Assembly (NCBI RefSeq): GCF_000739085.1
Contig: NZ_CP009110.1
Location: 7,130,001-7,194,000 of the forward strand
Direction: 5' to 3'
Length of the DNA: 64,000 bases
From: Amycolatopsis methanolica 239
GTDB lineage: Bacteria; Actinomycetota; Actinomycetes; Mycobacteriales; Pseudonocardiaceae
Numbering within the stretch: the stretch's first letter is position 1; every line of letters starts with the position of its first letter. The notes under the pieces were generated by a model that saw nothing but the letters and a program-made list of their open reading frames with translations, was not told where the DNA came from and searched no databases. The position numbers and the translations under genes are program-made. Of the stretch, positions 51,235 through 58,298 are shown piece by piece.

Positions 51235-52191
51235 TCAGTCAGGAGTGACACCGGGCTGCTCGCCCGGCTGAACCGGCGTGTGCCGGGAAACGATGCGGAC
51301 GGCGCTGCGGTCGTCCACACCACGCACGGCCGGGCCGCCGGCGGGAACGCCGAACAGCAGGCCGTCGATGTGACCCCCGGTGACAGCGCCACCGGGGGAG
51401 AACGGAACACCCGCGGGCGCGAGCGGTCCGCGCAGCGGCGAGTGCGGGAACTGGTCTCCGTGCTCGCCCTCGGTACGGTCCGCGGCGCGGTCGTGCTGAC
51501 CGTCCTTGGCCGACTGGCCGTGCGTGCTGCCCGAAAGCGCGTTGGCGACCGGGCCCATCACGGCGTCGGCGGCGGGAGCGGGCAGGACCTCGGCCGCGGG
51601 AAGCGCGGCCGGCTGACCGTCGTCGCCCGAGCCGTCCAGGCTCGGCAGCTTGCTCAGGCTTGCGCCCGTCGGGTGCAGGACGTTCCACACCTTGTGGCCG
51701 AAGTCCTTGACCGCGGGCGGCGGGGTCAGTGCCTGTCCGATCACCTGCGGCGCGTCCTGCGGCTTGCGGCTGATGTGCTCGGCCGTGCCGAGGGTGCGCT
51801 CGACCGGGTGCAGCACCGCATCGCGCGTGAACGAGTGGATCGTCTGGCGCAGGTCCGCCGCGGCCTCGTCGCCGCGGGCGGGGTCGACCGGACCGCCGGC
51901 CATGCCGTACTTCAGCACGGTCGCCGTGGCGTTGCCGACCAGGTCGGACGCGCCCCAGGTGAGGTCGTCGGTCGCGGTGACCACGCGGTCGGTGACCGGG
52001 GTCGGCTCGTCACCGCTCGTGCGCGTGTCGGCGGGAGCGGGGGCGATCTGGGTGGCGGAGGCGGTGGCGTCGCCGATCAGCCAGGCGGCCGCCGTGCCGA
52101 GTGCGGCACCGGCGATCACGAGCAGGGCGCGGACGAGCCAGCGCACGGCGGATGCCGTACCCCGTCCCATGGCCGCGTTCGCCTGCAACAC
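51235..52191 (-). CDS. Exported Pro/Ala-rich protein of unknown function
   Basis: Protein of 318 residues. A signal-anchor or signal peptide (RWLVRALLVIAGAALGTAAAW, about 17-37) ends in TASATQ. The exported part has a helical region (about 70-160, including ADLRQTIHSFTRDAVLHPVERTL) and a low-complexity tail ending GEQPGVTPD. A GTG start at 52191 is chosen because AGGAG stands just before it; an ATG at 52170 is the alternative. Layout and ends resemble the protein at 53393-54097 (which ends RPQVSPD), so the two probably share ancestry. It belongs to the exported-protein cluster at 48153-54097. Confidence 0.6.
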   Translation of the reverse strand: MLQANAAMGRGTASAVRWLVRALLVIAGAALGTAAAWLIGDATASATQIAPAPADTRTSGDEPTPVTDRVVTATDDLTWGASDLVGNATATVLKYGMAGGPVDPARGDEAAADLRQTIHSFTRDAVLHPVERTLGTAEHISRKPQDAPQVIGQALTPPPAVKDFGHKVWNVLHPTGASLSKLPSLDGSGDDGQPAALPAAEVLPAPAADAVMGPVANALSGSTHGQSAKDGQHDRAADRTEGEHGDQFPHSPLRGPLAPAGVPFSPGGAVTGGHIDGLLFGVPAGGPAVRGVDDRSAVRIVSRHTPVQPGEQPGVTPD

Positions 52192-52388
52192 CGTTCTCCT
52201 GTCGAAAAAGTTGATCGCGGTGTCCCCGCCGGATCGTGTCCGAAACGTATTCGCATTGATGCGGTAACCGCTTGCGCTGTCGAGATAACCAAACCCCGGG
52301 CGGCCCTCGCACCTTCGACACGACTTGATCGCACGATCGTGTGAAGAACACTGGGTGTGGTCGGGCCTCACTGGAGGTGACCACACCC

Positions 52389-52425
52389 TGGTGCGCCCAG
52401 GATGCGAGGGATCCTGGGCGCACCA
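52389..52425 (-). terminator. Terminator of the small exported protein gene
   Basis: TGGTGCGCCCAGGAT (52389-52403) pairs perfectly with ATCCTGGGCGCACCA (52411-52425) around a 7-base loop, 8 bases beyond the stop at 52434. Confidence 0.8.
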
Positions 52426-52433
52426 AGGGAAAA

Positions 52434-52679
52434 TCAGCCCAGCGCGCCCTGCACGATGGACGGGATCGCACCCGCCCAGGCAGAGCTGACGAGGCCGGCG
52501 GCACCCGCACCGGCCAGCGCACCGGACTCGTTCCAGGCGTTGACGTAGTCCGCGCCCGTCGGATATGACGGCACGACCACCGGAGCGGTCAGCTCGTCGG
52601 CCGACGCCGTTCCGGCGAAGGCGAAGGCGCCGAGGGCGAGAGCGAAAGCGGCGGTGCCGCGGATCAGGGTCTTGCGCAT
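52434..52679 (-). CDS. Small exported protein, single copy of the NAWN/SAWAG domain
   Basis: Exported protein of 81 residues: signal peptide (about 1-28, ending GTASADE) and one domain of about 50 residues with PTGADYVNAWNESGALAG and GLVSSAWAGAIPSIVQGALG. It is small, hydrophobic and rich in Ala/Gly, like a coat or surfactant protein, but it is not a chaplin: it has no GN core and no Cys. The domain is almost identical to the second domain of the neighbouring gene, and the DNA is about 95% identical over 149 bases, so duplication is recent. AAGGAGT precedes the ATG. A strong terminator follows. Confidence 0.72.
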   Translation of the reverse strand: MRKTLIRGTAAFALALGAFAFAGTASADELTAPVVVPSYPTGADYVNAWNESGALAGAGAAGLVSSAWAGAIPSIVQGALG

Positions 52680-52876
52680 GACGTGCACTCCTTGTGTTGT
52701 GGTTGTGGGTGAAAGCGCTATCCGAGGGCGCCCTGCACGATGGACGGGATCGCACCCGCCCAGGCAGAGCTGACGAGGCCGGCGGCGCCCCCGCCGGCGA
52801 GCGCACCGGACTCGTTCCAGGCGTTGACGTAGTCCGCGCCCGTCGGGTGCGACGGCACGACCACCGGAGCGGTCAG
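52444..52876 (-). repeat. Near-identical 149-base direct repeat in two neighbouring genes
   Basis: Positions 52444-52592 and 52728-52876 align without gaps; I count seven differences by eye. They encode the shared domain. A third, more diverged copy lies at about 52913-53060. A gene-conversion or recent duplication event between copies 1 and 2 is the simplest explanation. Confidence 0.85.
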
Positions 52877-53176
52877 TCCGCTGTCGTCCCGGACGCCGGT
52901 GGCCCCCGCCGCCCCCTGCAGGATCGACGGGATCGCGCCCGCCCACGCCGAGCTGACGAGCCCCGCGGCGCCGGCGCCGAAGCAGGCCCCGGACTGGTTC
53001 CACGCGTTGACGTAGTCGCTGCCGGTCGGCCCCGACGGCACCTGCGCGGGGCAGGTCAGGCCGGACGGTTCCGATCCGGTCGCCGCCGACGCCGTCCCCC
53101 CGGTGGCGCCCATCGCGAGCAGGCCGGCCCCCACCAGCACCGCCGCCGCCGTCGTCTTGCGGAATTTGCTGAACAT
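52718..53176 (-). CDS. Small exported protein with two NAWN/SAWAG domains
   Basis: Exported protein of 152 residues: signal peptide (MFSKFRKTTAAAVLVGAGLL, cut near residue 31), then two copies of the domain described for its neighbour. Domain 1 carries a Cys pair (LTCPAQV and SGACFGAG) that domain 2 lacks, so a disulfide may lie in the older copy. Domain 2 is nearly identical to the single domain of the next gene. The two genes are 39 bases apart in the same direction and form one unit. The ATG at 53176 is preceded by GAGGAGT. I know no named family for this domain. Confidence 0.72.
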   Translation of the reverse strand: MFSKFRKTTAAAVLVGAGLLAMGATGGTASAATGSEPSGLTCPAQVPSGPTGSDYVNAWNQSGACFGAGAAGLVSSAWAGAIPSILQGAAGATGVRDDSGLTAPVVVPSHPTGADYVNAWNESGALAGGGAAGLVSSAWAGAIPSIVQGALG

Positions 53177-53392
53177 CGTCAATGCACTCCTCTTCATTCG
53201 GCCGGAAGTTCCACGCACTCCCGTCGCAAATGACGTTAAACGTCGAATGGAAGAATTCACCAGATCGACTACCCAGAAGTGTGAAGAAAGCGTTTCCGGG
53301 CAGCACAAACAGCCGCCCAACTGCTGGTCAGAGCGGCTAAAAAAGGGCACATCGGGGAACAGTTGGAAAACTCGCTGATAATTACGCGGTAA

Positions 53393-54097
53393 TCAGTCGG
53401 GGGAGACCTGCGGGCGGTCCGCCCGGATGAATTCAGTGAAGTCCGGACGGAAGCGGTCGGCGGTTCCGGCCGACACCGGCGGTGGCGCCGGACGTGGCGG
53501 GCACGCGCCGGCCGTGTCCGTGGGGTGCGCTGTAGCCGTGCAGACTCCGTTCGCGGGCGGCACCGGAGCCGCCGGTTCCGGCACGTCCGGCCTCGGCTCC
53601 ACCGGCCGCGGCTGGTCGGGCACCGCGTCCGGCGCCGGTTCCGGGAGCCGGACCGGCGCGACCACGTCCTTGACTGCCTGCGGCGCCAGCGGCGTGACCC
53701 GCACCGGAACCGGTTGCGGCTTCGGTGGTGGCGTCGCCGGGGCGGCTCGGCGAGGCGGGGCCGGTGGCGGGACGCTCGCCCGGGTCGCGCTGGTGGTCCC
53801 GGTCGCGTGCGGGCGCACCGGTTCCCGGAACACCGGCTTGGTGCCGGTCAGCCCGGCGACGATCCGGTCGGTCCGCAGCGGCGGCACGACCACCTCGGTC
53901 ACCTGCCGCACGGCCTCGTGCACCGGTTTGGTCGCCGTGCCGACCAGGTCGGTCAACGGGGCCAGTGGATCCGGCCACTCCTCGGCGGCTGACGCCGAGG
54001 AGGCGAGCAGCCAGGACACCAGCGTGACCGCGAACGCCCCGGCGATACCGAGCAGCACGCGCACCGGGGTGGTCCCGGCCGTGGTCCGTCGCGACAT
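53393..54097 (-). CDS. Exported Pro-rich protein of unknown function
   Basis: Protein of 234 residues. A signal peptide (about 11-36; VLLGIAGAFAVTLVSWLLASS, then ASAAEE) precedes a short helical part (PDPLAPLTDLVGTATKPVHEAVRQVT) and a long Pro/Ala/Arg stalk with one Cys pair (GVCTATA and GACPPRP), ending RADRPQVSPD. It resembles the protein at 51235-52191 in topology and in its last residues. ATG start; no Shine-Dalgarno sequence stands out beyond GAGGGGAG. No anchor helix is visible at the C-terminus, so release or wall association is likely. Confidence 0.6.
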   Translation of the reverse strand: MSRRTTAGTTPVRVLLGIAGAFAVTLVSWLLASSASAAEEWPDPLAPLTDLVGTATKPVHEAVRQVTEVVVPPLRTDRIVAGLTGTKPVFREPVRPHATGTTSATRASVPPPAPPRRAAPATPPPKPQPVPVRVTPLAPQAVKDVVAPVRLPEPAPDAVPDQPRPVEPRPDVPEPAAPVPPANGVCTATAHPTDTAGACPPRPAPPPVSAGTADRFRPDFTEFIRADRPQVSPD

Positions 54098-54281
54098 GGA
54101 GAAGTTTCCACTCCCCTCATCGCGCTAGGTGCTCAACGCGATCACGCAGTGTCGATCTTGACCGAGGTTGACATACCGGCGGAACCTGCGCTGGCCGGCT
54201 GCCGGCACTGCGCCTGATCGTGTGACGACCAGGGCGGGACGCCGCTTGCGCGAGTTGCGCTGCCGTATTCGTCCGGCTCGA

Positions 54282-54287
54282 TAGGGT
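54282..54287 (+). promoter_or_regulatory. -10 hexamer TAGGGT for the AI-2E family gene
   Basis: TAGGGT is exactly six bases before the GTG at 54294, so the message for the permease-macS-macR unit is probably leaderless. Confidence 0.45.
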
Positions 54288-54293
54288 GGATCC

Positions 54294-55472
54294 GTGAGTG
54301 AGCCGCAGCCCCCGAAGTACGGATTCCTCAGCGACGACTCGGTCGTCCCGCGCGGGCTCCGGGTCAGCGCCGCGTTCAGCTGGCGGTTCCTCGTGGTGGC
54401 CGCGGCCGCCTACCTCATCCTGCGACTGCTCGCCTTCCTGTCGGTCGTGGTGATCCCGGTGGCGATCGCGCTGCTGCTCGCCGCGCTGCTCGCCCCGGCG
54501 GTGGCGCGGCTCGTGCAGGTCCGGGTGCCCCGGGGGCTCGCGACGGCGATCGTGCTGATCGGCGGGCTCGCGGTGCTCGGCGGGCTGCTCGCGTTCGTGG
54601 TCATCAACGTCACCAACGGCCTGCCCGCGCTGACCAGCCAGGTCAACAACAGCCTCGACCAGATCCGCGACTGGCTGATCAACGACCTGCACCTCAAGCA
54701 GGAGCAGATCCAGCAGTTCCTCGACAACTCGATCGCGTTCCTGCAGGACAACCAGGCGGCGTTCACCAACAGCGCGCTCACCACGGCGACCACCGTCGGC
54801 GAGATCCTCACCGGGTTCGTGCTGACGCTGTTCGTCACGATCTTCTTCCTGGCAGGTGGGGAAAAGATCTGGAGCTGGCTGATGCTGGGCGTCCCGGGCC
54901 AGGTCCGGCAGCGGGTGGACGTCGCGGGGCGGCGCGGCTTCGCCTCGCTCGTCGCGTTCGTCCGCGCCACGGCCGCGGTCGCGGTCGTGGACGCCGTCGG
55001 CGTCGGGATCGGCCTGGCGATCCTCGGCGTCCCGCTCGCGATCCCGCTGTCCACGCTGGTGTTCCTCGGCGCGTTCATCCCGATCTTCGGCGCGGTGATC
55101 ACCGGTGCGGTCGCCGTACTCGTCGCGCTGGTCACCAAGGGCTTCGTCACCGCGCTGATCGTGCTGGCGATCCTGATCGCGGTGATGCAGCTGGAGAGCC
55201 ACATCCTGCAGCCGCTGCTGCTCGGCCGTGCCGTGAAGCTGCACCCGCTGGCCGTGGTGCTCGGGATCGCCGCAGGCCTCGTCATCTACGGCATCCCGGG
55301 CGCGTTGCTCGCGGTGCCGCTGATGTCGATCATCAACGCCGGGGTGCGCTCGCTGCTGCACGAAACCGATCCGGACCCGGCCGAGGTCGACGTCCTGCAC
55401 TACATCGAAGCCGTGCCCAACGCCGAACCCGCGGAGGCGGACGAGGAGCCCGGCGAACCGGGCAAGTCGTGA
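54294..55472 (+). CDS. AI-2E family transporter
   Basis: Membrane protein of 392 residues with about eight TM helices and a large central soluble loop (about 105-160, LTSQVNNSLDQIRDWL to LQEQIQQFLDN), the pattern of the AI-2E/TqsA/YdiK family. The C-terminal half holds PLAIPLSTLVFLGAFIPIFGAVITG and LESHILQPLLLGRAVKLHPLAVVLG, both family hallmarks. The final 30 residues are acidic and cytosolic. Family members include exporters of small molecules and Na+/H+ antiporters; the name does not imply quorum sensing here. Its TGA overlaps the GTG of the kinase gene. Confidence 0.9.
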   Translation: MSEPQPPKYGFLSDDSVVPRGLRVSAAFSWRFLVVAAAAYLILRLLAFLSVVVIPVAIALLLAALLAPAVARLVQVRVPRGLATAIVLIGGLAVLGGLLAFVVINVTNGLPALTSQVNNSLDQIRDWLINDLHLKQEQIQQFLDNSIAFLQDNQAAFTNSALTTATTVGEILTGFVLTLFVTIFFLAGGEKIWSWLMLGVPGQVRQRVDVAGRRGFASLVAFVRATAAVAVVDAVGVGIGLAILGVPLAIPLSTLVFLGAFIPIFGAVITGAVAVLVALVTKGFVTALIVLAILIAVMQLESHILQPLLLGRAVKLHPLAVVLGIAAGLVIYGIPGALLAVPLMSIINAGVRSLLHETDPDPAEVDVLHYIEAVPNAEPAEADEEPGEPGKS

Positions 55473-56605
55473 GCCGCCGGTTCGGCCCGACGGCGCGCGA
55501 ACCGGCCACCCCGCTGTGGTGGGGCACGATCGGCCTGCGCGTGCTGACGCTGCTGTTCGCACTGGGTGCCGTGATCGTGCACAGCGACGGCTACCAGCGC
55601 CCGTGGCTGGCCTGGACCGTGCTCGGCGCGATGGCGTTGTGGACGATCGCGACCGCGCTGGTCTACGCGCGCGAGGCGCTGCGGTGGCGCTGGCGCTGGT
55701 TCGTCCTCGCCGACGTCGTGGTCACCTGCGCGCTGATGCTGACCTCGCCGTGGATCCTGACCGACGCGCAGAACGCGGCCGTGGCGCCGCTGATCACGAC
55801 CGTGTGGGTGGCCGGCGCGCCGGTCGCCGCCGGCACCCGCTTCGGCGGGGTCGGTGGGGTGGCCGCGGGACTCGTGGTCGCGGCCGCGACGGGGATCGCG
55901 CGACAGGGGTTCACGCTCGACGTGGCGCGCGACGGTGTGCTGCTGGTCGCGAGCGGGCTGCTGATCGGGATGAGCGCGACGACCGCCCGCAAGTCGGCGG
56001 CGGTGCTCGCCGAGGCGCTGCGCACCGAGGTCGCGAACGCCGAGCGGGAACGGCTGGCGCGCGACATCCACGACAGCGTGCTGCAGGTGCTGGCGCGCGT
56101 CCGGCGGCGCGGCGCCGAACTGGGCGGGGAGGCGGCCGAGCTCGCCGAACTGGCCGGTGAGCAGGAGATCGCGCTGCGGGCGCTGGTCACCACCGCGCCG
56201 ACGCGGCACAGCACCGGCGAGACCGACCTGCGTGCCGCGCTGCAGTTGCTGGGGTCGTCGAAGGTGCAGGTCTCCGCTCCGGCCGGTGAGGTGAACCTGC
56301 CGTCGCGGACGACCGCGGAGCTGGTGGCCGTCGTCCGCGAGGCGCTGTCCAACGTCGACAAGCACGCCGGTCCGGCGGCCAAGGCGTGGGTGCTGCTGGA
56401 GGACGTCGGCCGCGAAGTCGTGGTGACCGTGCGGGACGACGGCCCGGGCATCCCCGAGGGACGGCTCGCGGATGCGGCGGGTGAGGGCCGGCTGGGCGTT
56501 GTTCGCTCGATGCGGGGACGGGTGGCGGAACTCGGTGGCACGATCTCCCTGGAGACCGCGCCAGGGCAGGGGACCGAATGGGAGATCCGGGTGCCGAGGA
56601 AATGA
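55469..56605 (+). CDS. macS: MacS-family sensor histidine kinase
   Basis: Sensor kinase of 378 residues with five or six TM segments in the first 165 residues. The acceptor His lies in ARDIHDSVLQVLARV (near residue 201), a HisKA_3 variant with DIHD typical of the MacS family. HATPase_c follows with an N box VREALSNVDKHAG (near 297-309) and a G box GRLGVVRSMRGRV. GTGA overlap with the AI-2E gene and ATGA overlap with the regulator gene couple all three. In Streptomyces MacRS influences morphology and antibiotic production; whether it does so here is unknown. Confidence 0.88.
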   Translation: MSRRFGPTAREPATPLWWGTIGLRVLTLLFALGAVIVHSDGYQRPWLAWTVLGAMALWTIATALVYAREALRWRWRWFVLADVVVTCALMLTSPWILTDAQNAAVAPLITTVWVAGAPVAAGTRFGGVGGVAAGLVVAAATGIARQGFTLDVARDGVLLVASGLLIGMSATTARKSAAVLAEALRTEVANAERERLARDIHDSVLQVLARVRRRGAELGGEAAELAELAGEQEIALRALVTTAPTRHSTGETDLRAALQLLGSSKVQVSAPAGEVNLPSRTTAELVAVVREALSNVDKHAGPAAKAWVLLEDVGREVVVTVRDDGPGIPEGRLADAAGEGRLGVVRSMRGRVAELGGTISLETAPGQGTEWEIRVPRK

Positions 56606-57246
56606 TCAGCGTGATGGTCGTCGACGACCACCCGATCTGGCGCGACGGCGTGGCGCGCGACCTGACCGAGAACGGCTTCGACGTGCGGGCGACCGCGCCG
56701 GACGCCACCGCCGCGGTGCGCATCGCGGCCGCGGTCCGGCCGGACGTGGTGCTGATGGACATGAACCTGGGCAGCACCTCCGGGGTGGACGCGACGCGCG
56801 AGATCACCACGTCGCTGCCGGACACCCGGGTGCTGGTGCTGTCGGCCAGCGGTGAGCACAGCGACGTGCTGGAGGCGGTCAAGGCCGGGGCGTCCGGGTA
56901 CCTGGTGAAGTCGGCGTCGGTGCGGGAACTGGTCGGGGCGGTGCGCCGGACGGCAGAGGGCGATCCGGTGTTCACGCCCGGGCTGGCCGGACTGGTGCTG
57001 GGCGAGTACCGGCGGATGGCGGACGCGCCGGCGGGCGGGGTGGCTCCGCCGCGGCTGACCGAACGGGAGACCGACGTGCTGCGGCTGGTCGCGAAGGGCC
57101 TCACGGCGCGGCAGATCGCCGAGCGGCTCGTGTTGTCGCACCGAACGGTGGAGAACCACGTGCAGTCGACGCTGCGGAAGCTGCAACTGCACAACCGCGT
57201 GGAGCTCGCGCGCTACGCGATCGAGCACGGGCTGGACAAAGACTAG
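56602..57246 (+). CDS. macR: NarL/FixJ-family response regulator (MacR-like)
   Basis: Response regulator of 214 residues. The acidic pocket DD (8-9), acceptor Asp53 in LMDMNLG, switch Ser in VLSASG and Lys in YLVKSAS are present, followed by a LuxR-type helix-turn-helix (LTERETDVLRLVAKGLT, then RTVENHVQSTLRKLQL). The ATG at 56602 overlaps the kinase stop. The sequence ends 5' of a DUF1707 gene which has its own leaderless-type promoter and may be a target of this regulator; that is a guess from position. Confidence 0.92.
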   Translation: MISVMVVDDHPIWRDGVARDLTENGFDVRATAPDATAAVRIAAAVRPDVVLMDMNLGSTSGVDATREITTSLPDTRVLVLSASGEHSDVLEAVKAGASGYLVKSASVRELVGAVRRTAEGDPVFTPGLAGLVLGEYRRMADAPAGGVAPPRLTERETDVLRLVAKGLTARQIAERLVLSHRTVENHVQSTLRKLQLHNRVELARYAIEHGLDKD

Positions 57247-57282
57247 GGATTTTCCCGGATCTCGGCTCGGGGTCCGCGGCCG

Positions 57283-57288
57283 TAGCGT
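57283..57288 (+). promoter_or_regulatory. -10 hexamer TAGCGT for the DUF1707 gene
   Basis: TAGCGT stands exactly six bases before the ATG at 57295. It lies inside the 48-base gap after macR. Confidence 0.45.
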
Positions 57289-57294
57289 GGTGGC

Positions 57295-57912
57295 ATGGGC
57301 GAGGAGACCGGGACCAAGCCGATGAGCCCGCGCGACCTGCGGGTGTCGGACGCGGAGCGCGAGCACGTCGTCGAGGTGCTGCAGAAGGCGATCGGCCGCG
57401 GCATGATCGACCTGGACGAGTTCACCGAGCGCACCGACACGGCGCTCGCGGCGCGCACTCGGGGCGAGCTGAACGCGGTGCTCGCGGACCTGCCCGGGCT
57501 GGTGCACCCCGACGTCTACCCGGCCGCGCCGCCGGTGTCGTACTCGCCGGACCAGCGGCTCGAGCTGAACGCGAAGTACTCGGCGCTGGTGCGCAACGGC
57601 CGCTGGCTGGTGCCGCCGGAGGTCGTGGTGCGCAACCGGTACGGCTCGACGAAGCTCGACTTCAGCGAGGCGCAGGTGAGCAGCCCGGTGGTGCGCGTCG
57701 AGCTGGACTGCAAGTGGGGCTCGGTCGAGGTGATCATCCCGGAGCACGCGGCGGTCGACCTGAACGCGATCACCGAGATCAAGTACGGCTCGCTGCAGGA
57801 CAAGACGGGTTCGGATGGCCGGCCGGGCAACCCGCGGCTGGTGTTCGCCGGACGGTTGCACGGGGGCTCGCTGGTGATCCGCCACCCGCGGCGGGGGATC
57901 TTCGGCCTGTAG
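57295..57912 (+). CDS. DUF1707 (SHOCT-like) domain protein with LiaF-like C-terminal half
   Basis: Protein of 205 residues. The DUF1707 domain (about 10-65) reads LRVSDAEREHVVEVLQKAIGRGMIDLDEFTERTDTALAARTRGEL. The C-terminal half (about 95-200) is beta-rich with repeating strands such as AKYSALVRNGRWLVP, RNRYGSTKLDFSEA and KWGSVEVIIPEHAAVDL, resembling the right-handed beta fold of LiaF/DUF2154 envelope-stress proteins. No membrane segment is present, so it is cytosolic or membrane-associated through partners. Its place beside macSR suggests a part in the same response; that is inference. Confidence 0.8.
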   Translation: MGEETGTKPMSPRDLRVSDAEREHVVEVLQKAIGRGMIDLDEFTERTDTALAARTRGELNAVLADLPGLVHPDVYPAAPPVSYSPDQRLELNAKYSALVRNGRWLVPPEVVVRNRYGSTKLDFSEAQVSSPVVRVELDCKWGSVEVIIPEHAAVDLNAITEIKYGSLQDKTGSDGRPGNPRLVFAGRLHGGSLVIRHPRRGIFGL

Positions 57913-58298
57913 CGGCGGTCGGGGGCGGCGCGCCGGAGAGCGCGCCGGAGGCGCGATGGCGTCGGGGGGTCGGAGAGCGGGCGGCACCGGCGCGGCTGAG
58001 GGCGGTCGCGCCGCCGCCCTCCTCGGTGGCGCACTCGCGCCGGAGGGTGCCGCCGCCCGGCGGTCAGCTCTGGAGGGCCGGCAAATCCGCCGAAACGGCA
58101 GACCGCCCGAGGGCGGCGCACCCTCGGGCGGGGCACCACGGTCCGTGGGCGCCGTCAGCTGCGGGCGGTCATTCCCGGGCGCCCAAGGCGCTGCGGGTCG
58201 GTGTGACGCGGGACCTGGCGCGCGGGCAACCGTTGGCGCCAGCAGCACCCCGCGAGCAGCACATCGCCAGCAGCACTGCCCCACCAGCGGTGTGCGGG
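57913..58298. other. 386-base GC-rich region without a supported gene
   Basis: A hairpin GGCGCGC (57927-57933)/GCGCGCC (57940-57946) lies just after the DUF1707 stop and may end its transcript. The rest is very GC-rich with GGCGGC and CGCGGG-type runs. An open frame of 129 codons (57956-58345, plus strand) overlaps the convergent ptsI end, consists mainly of Gly/Ala/Arg, and has no family resemblance, so I do not call it a gene. Confidence 0.6.
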
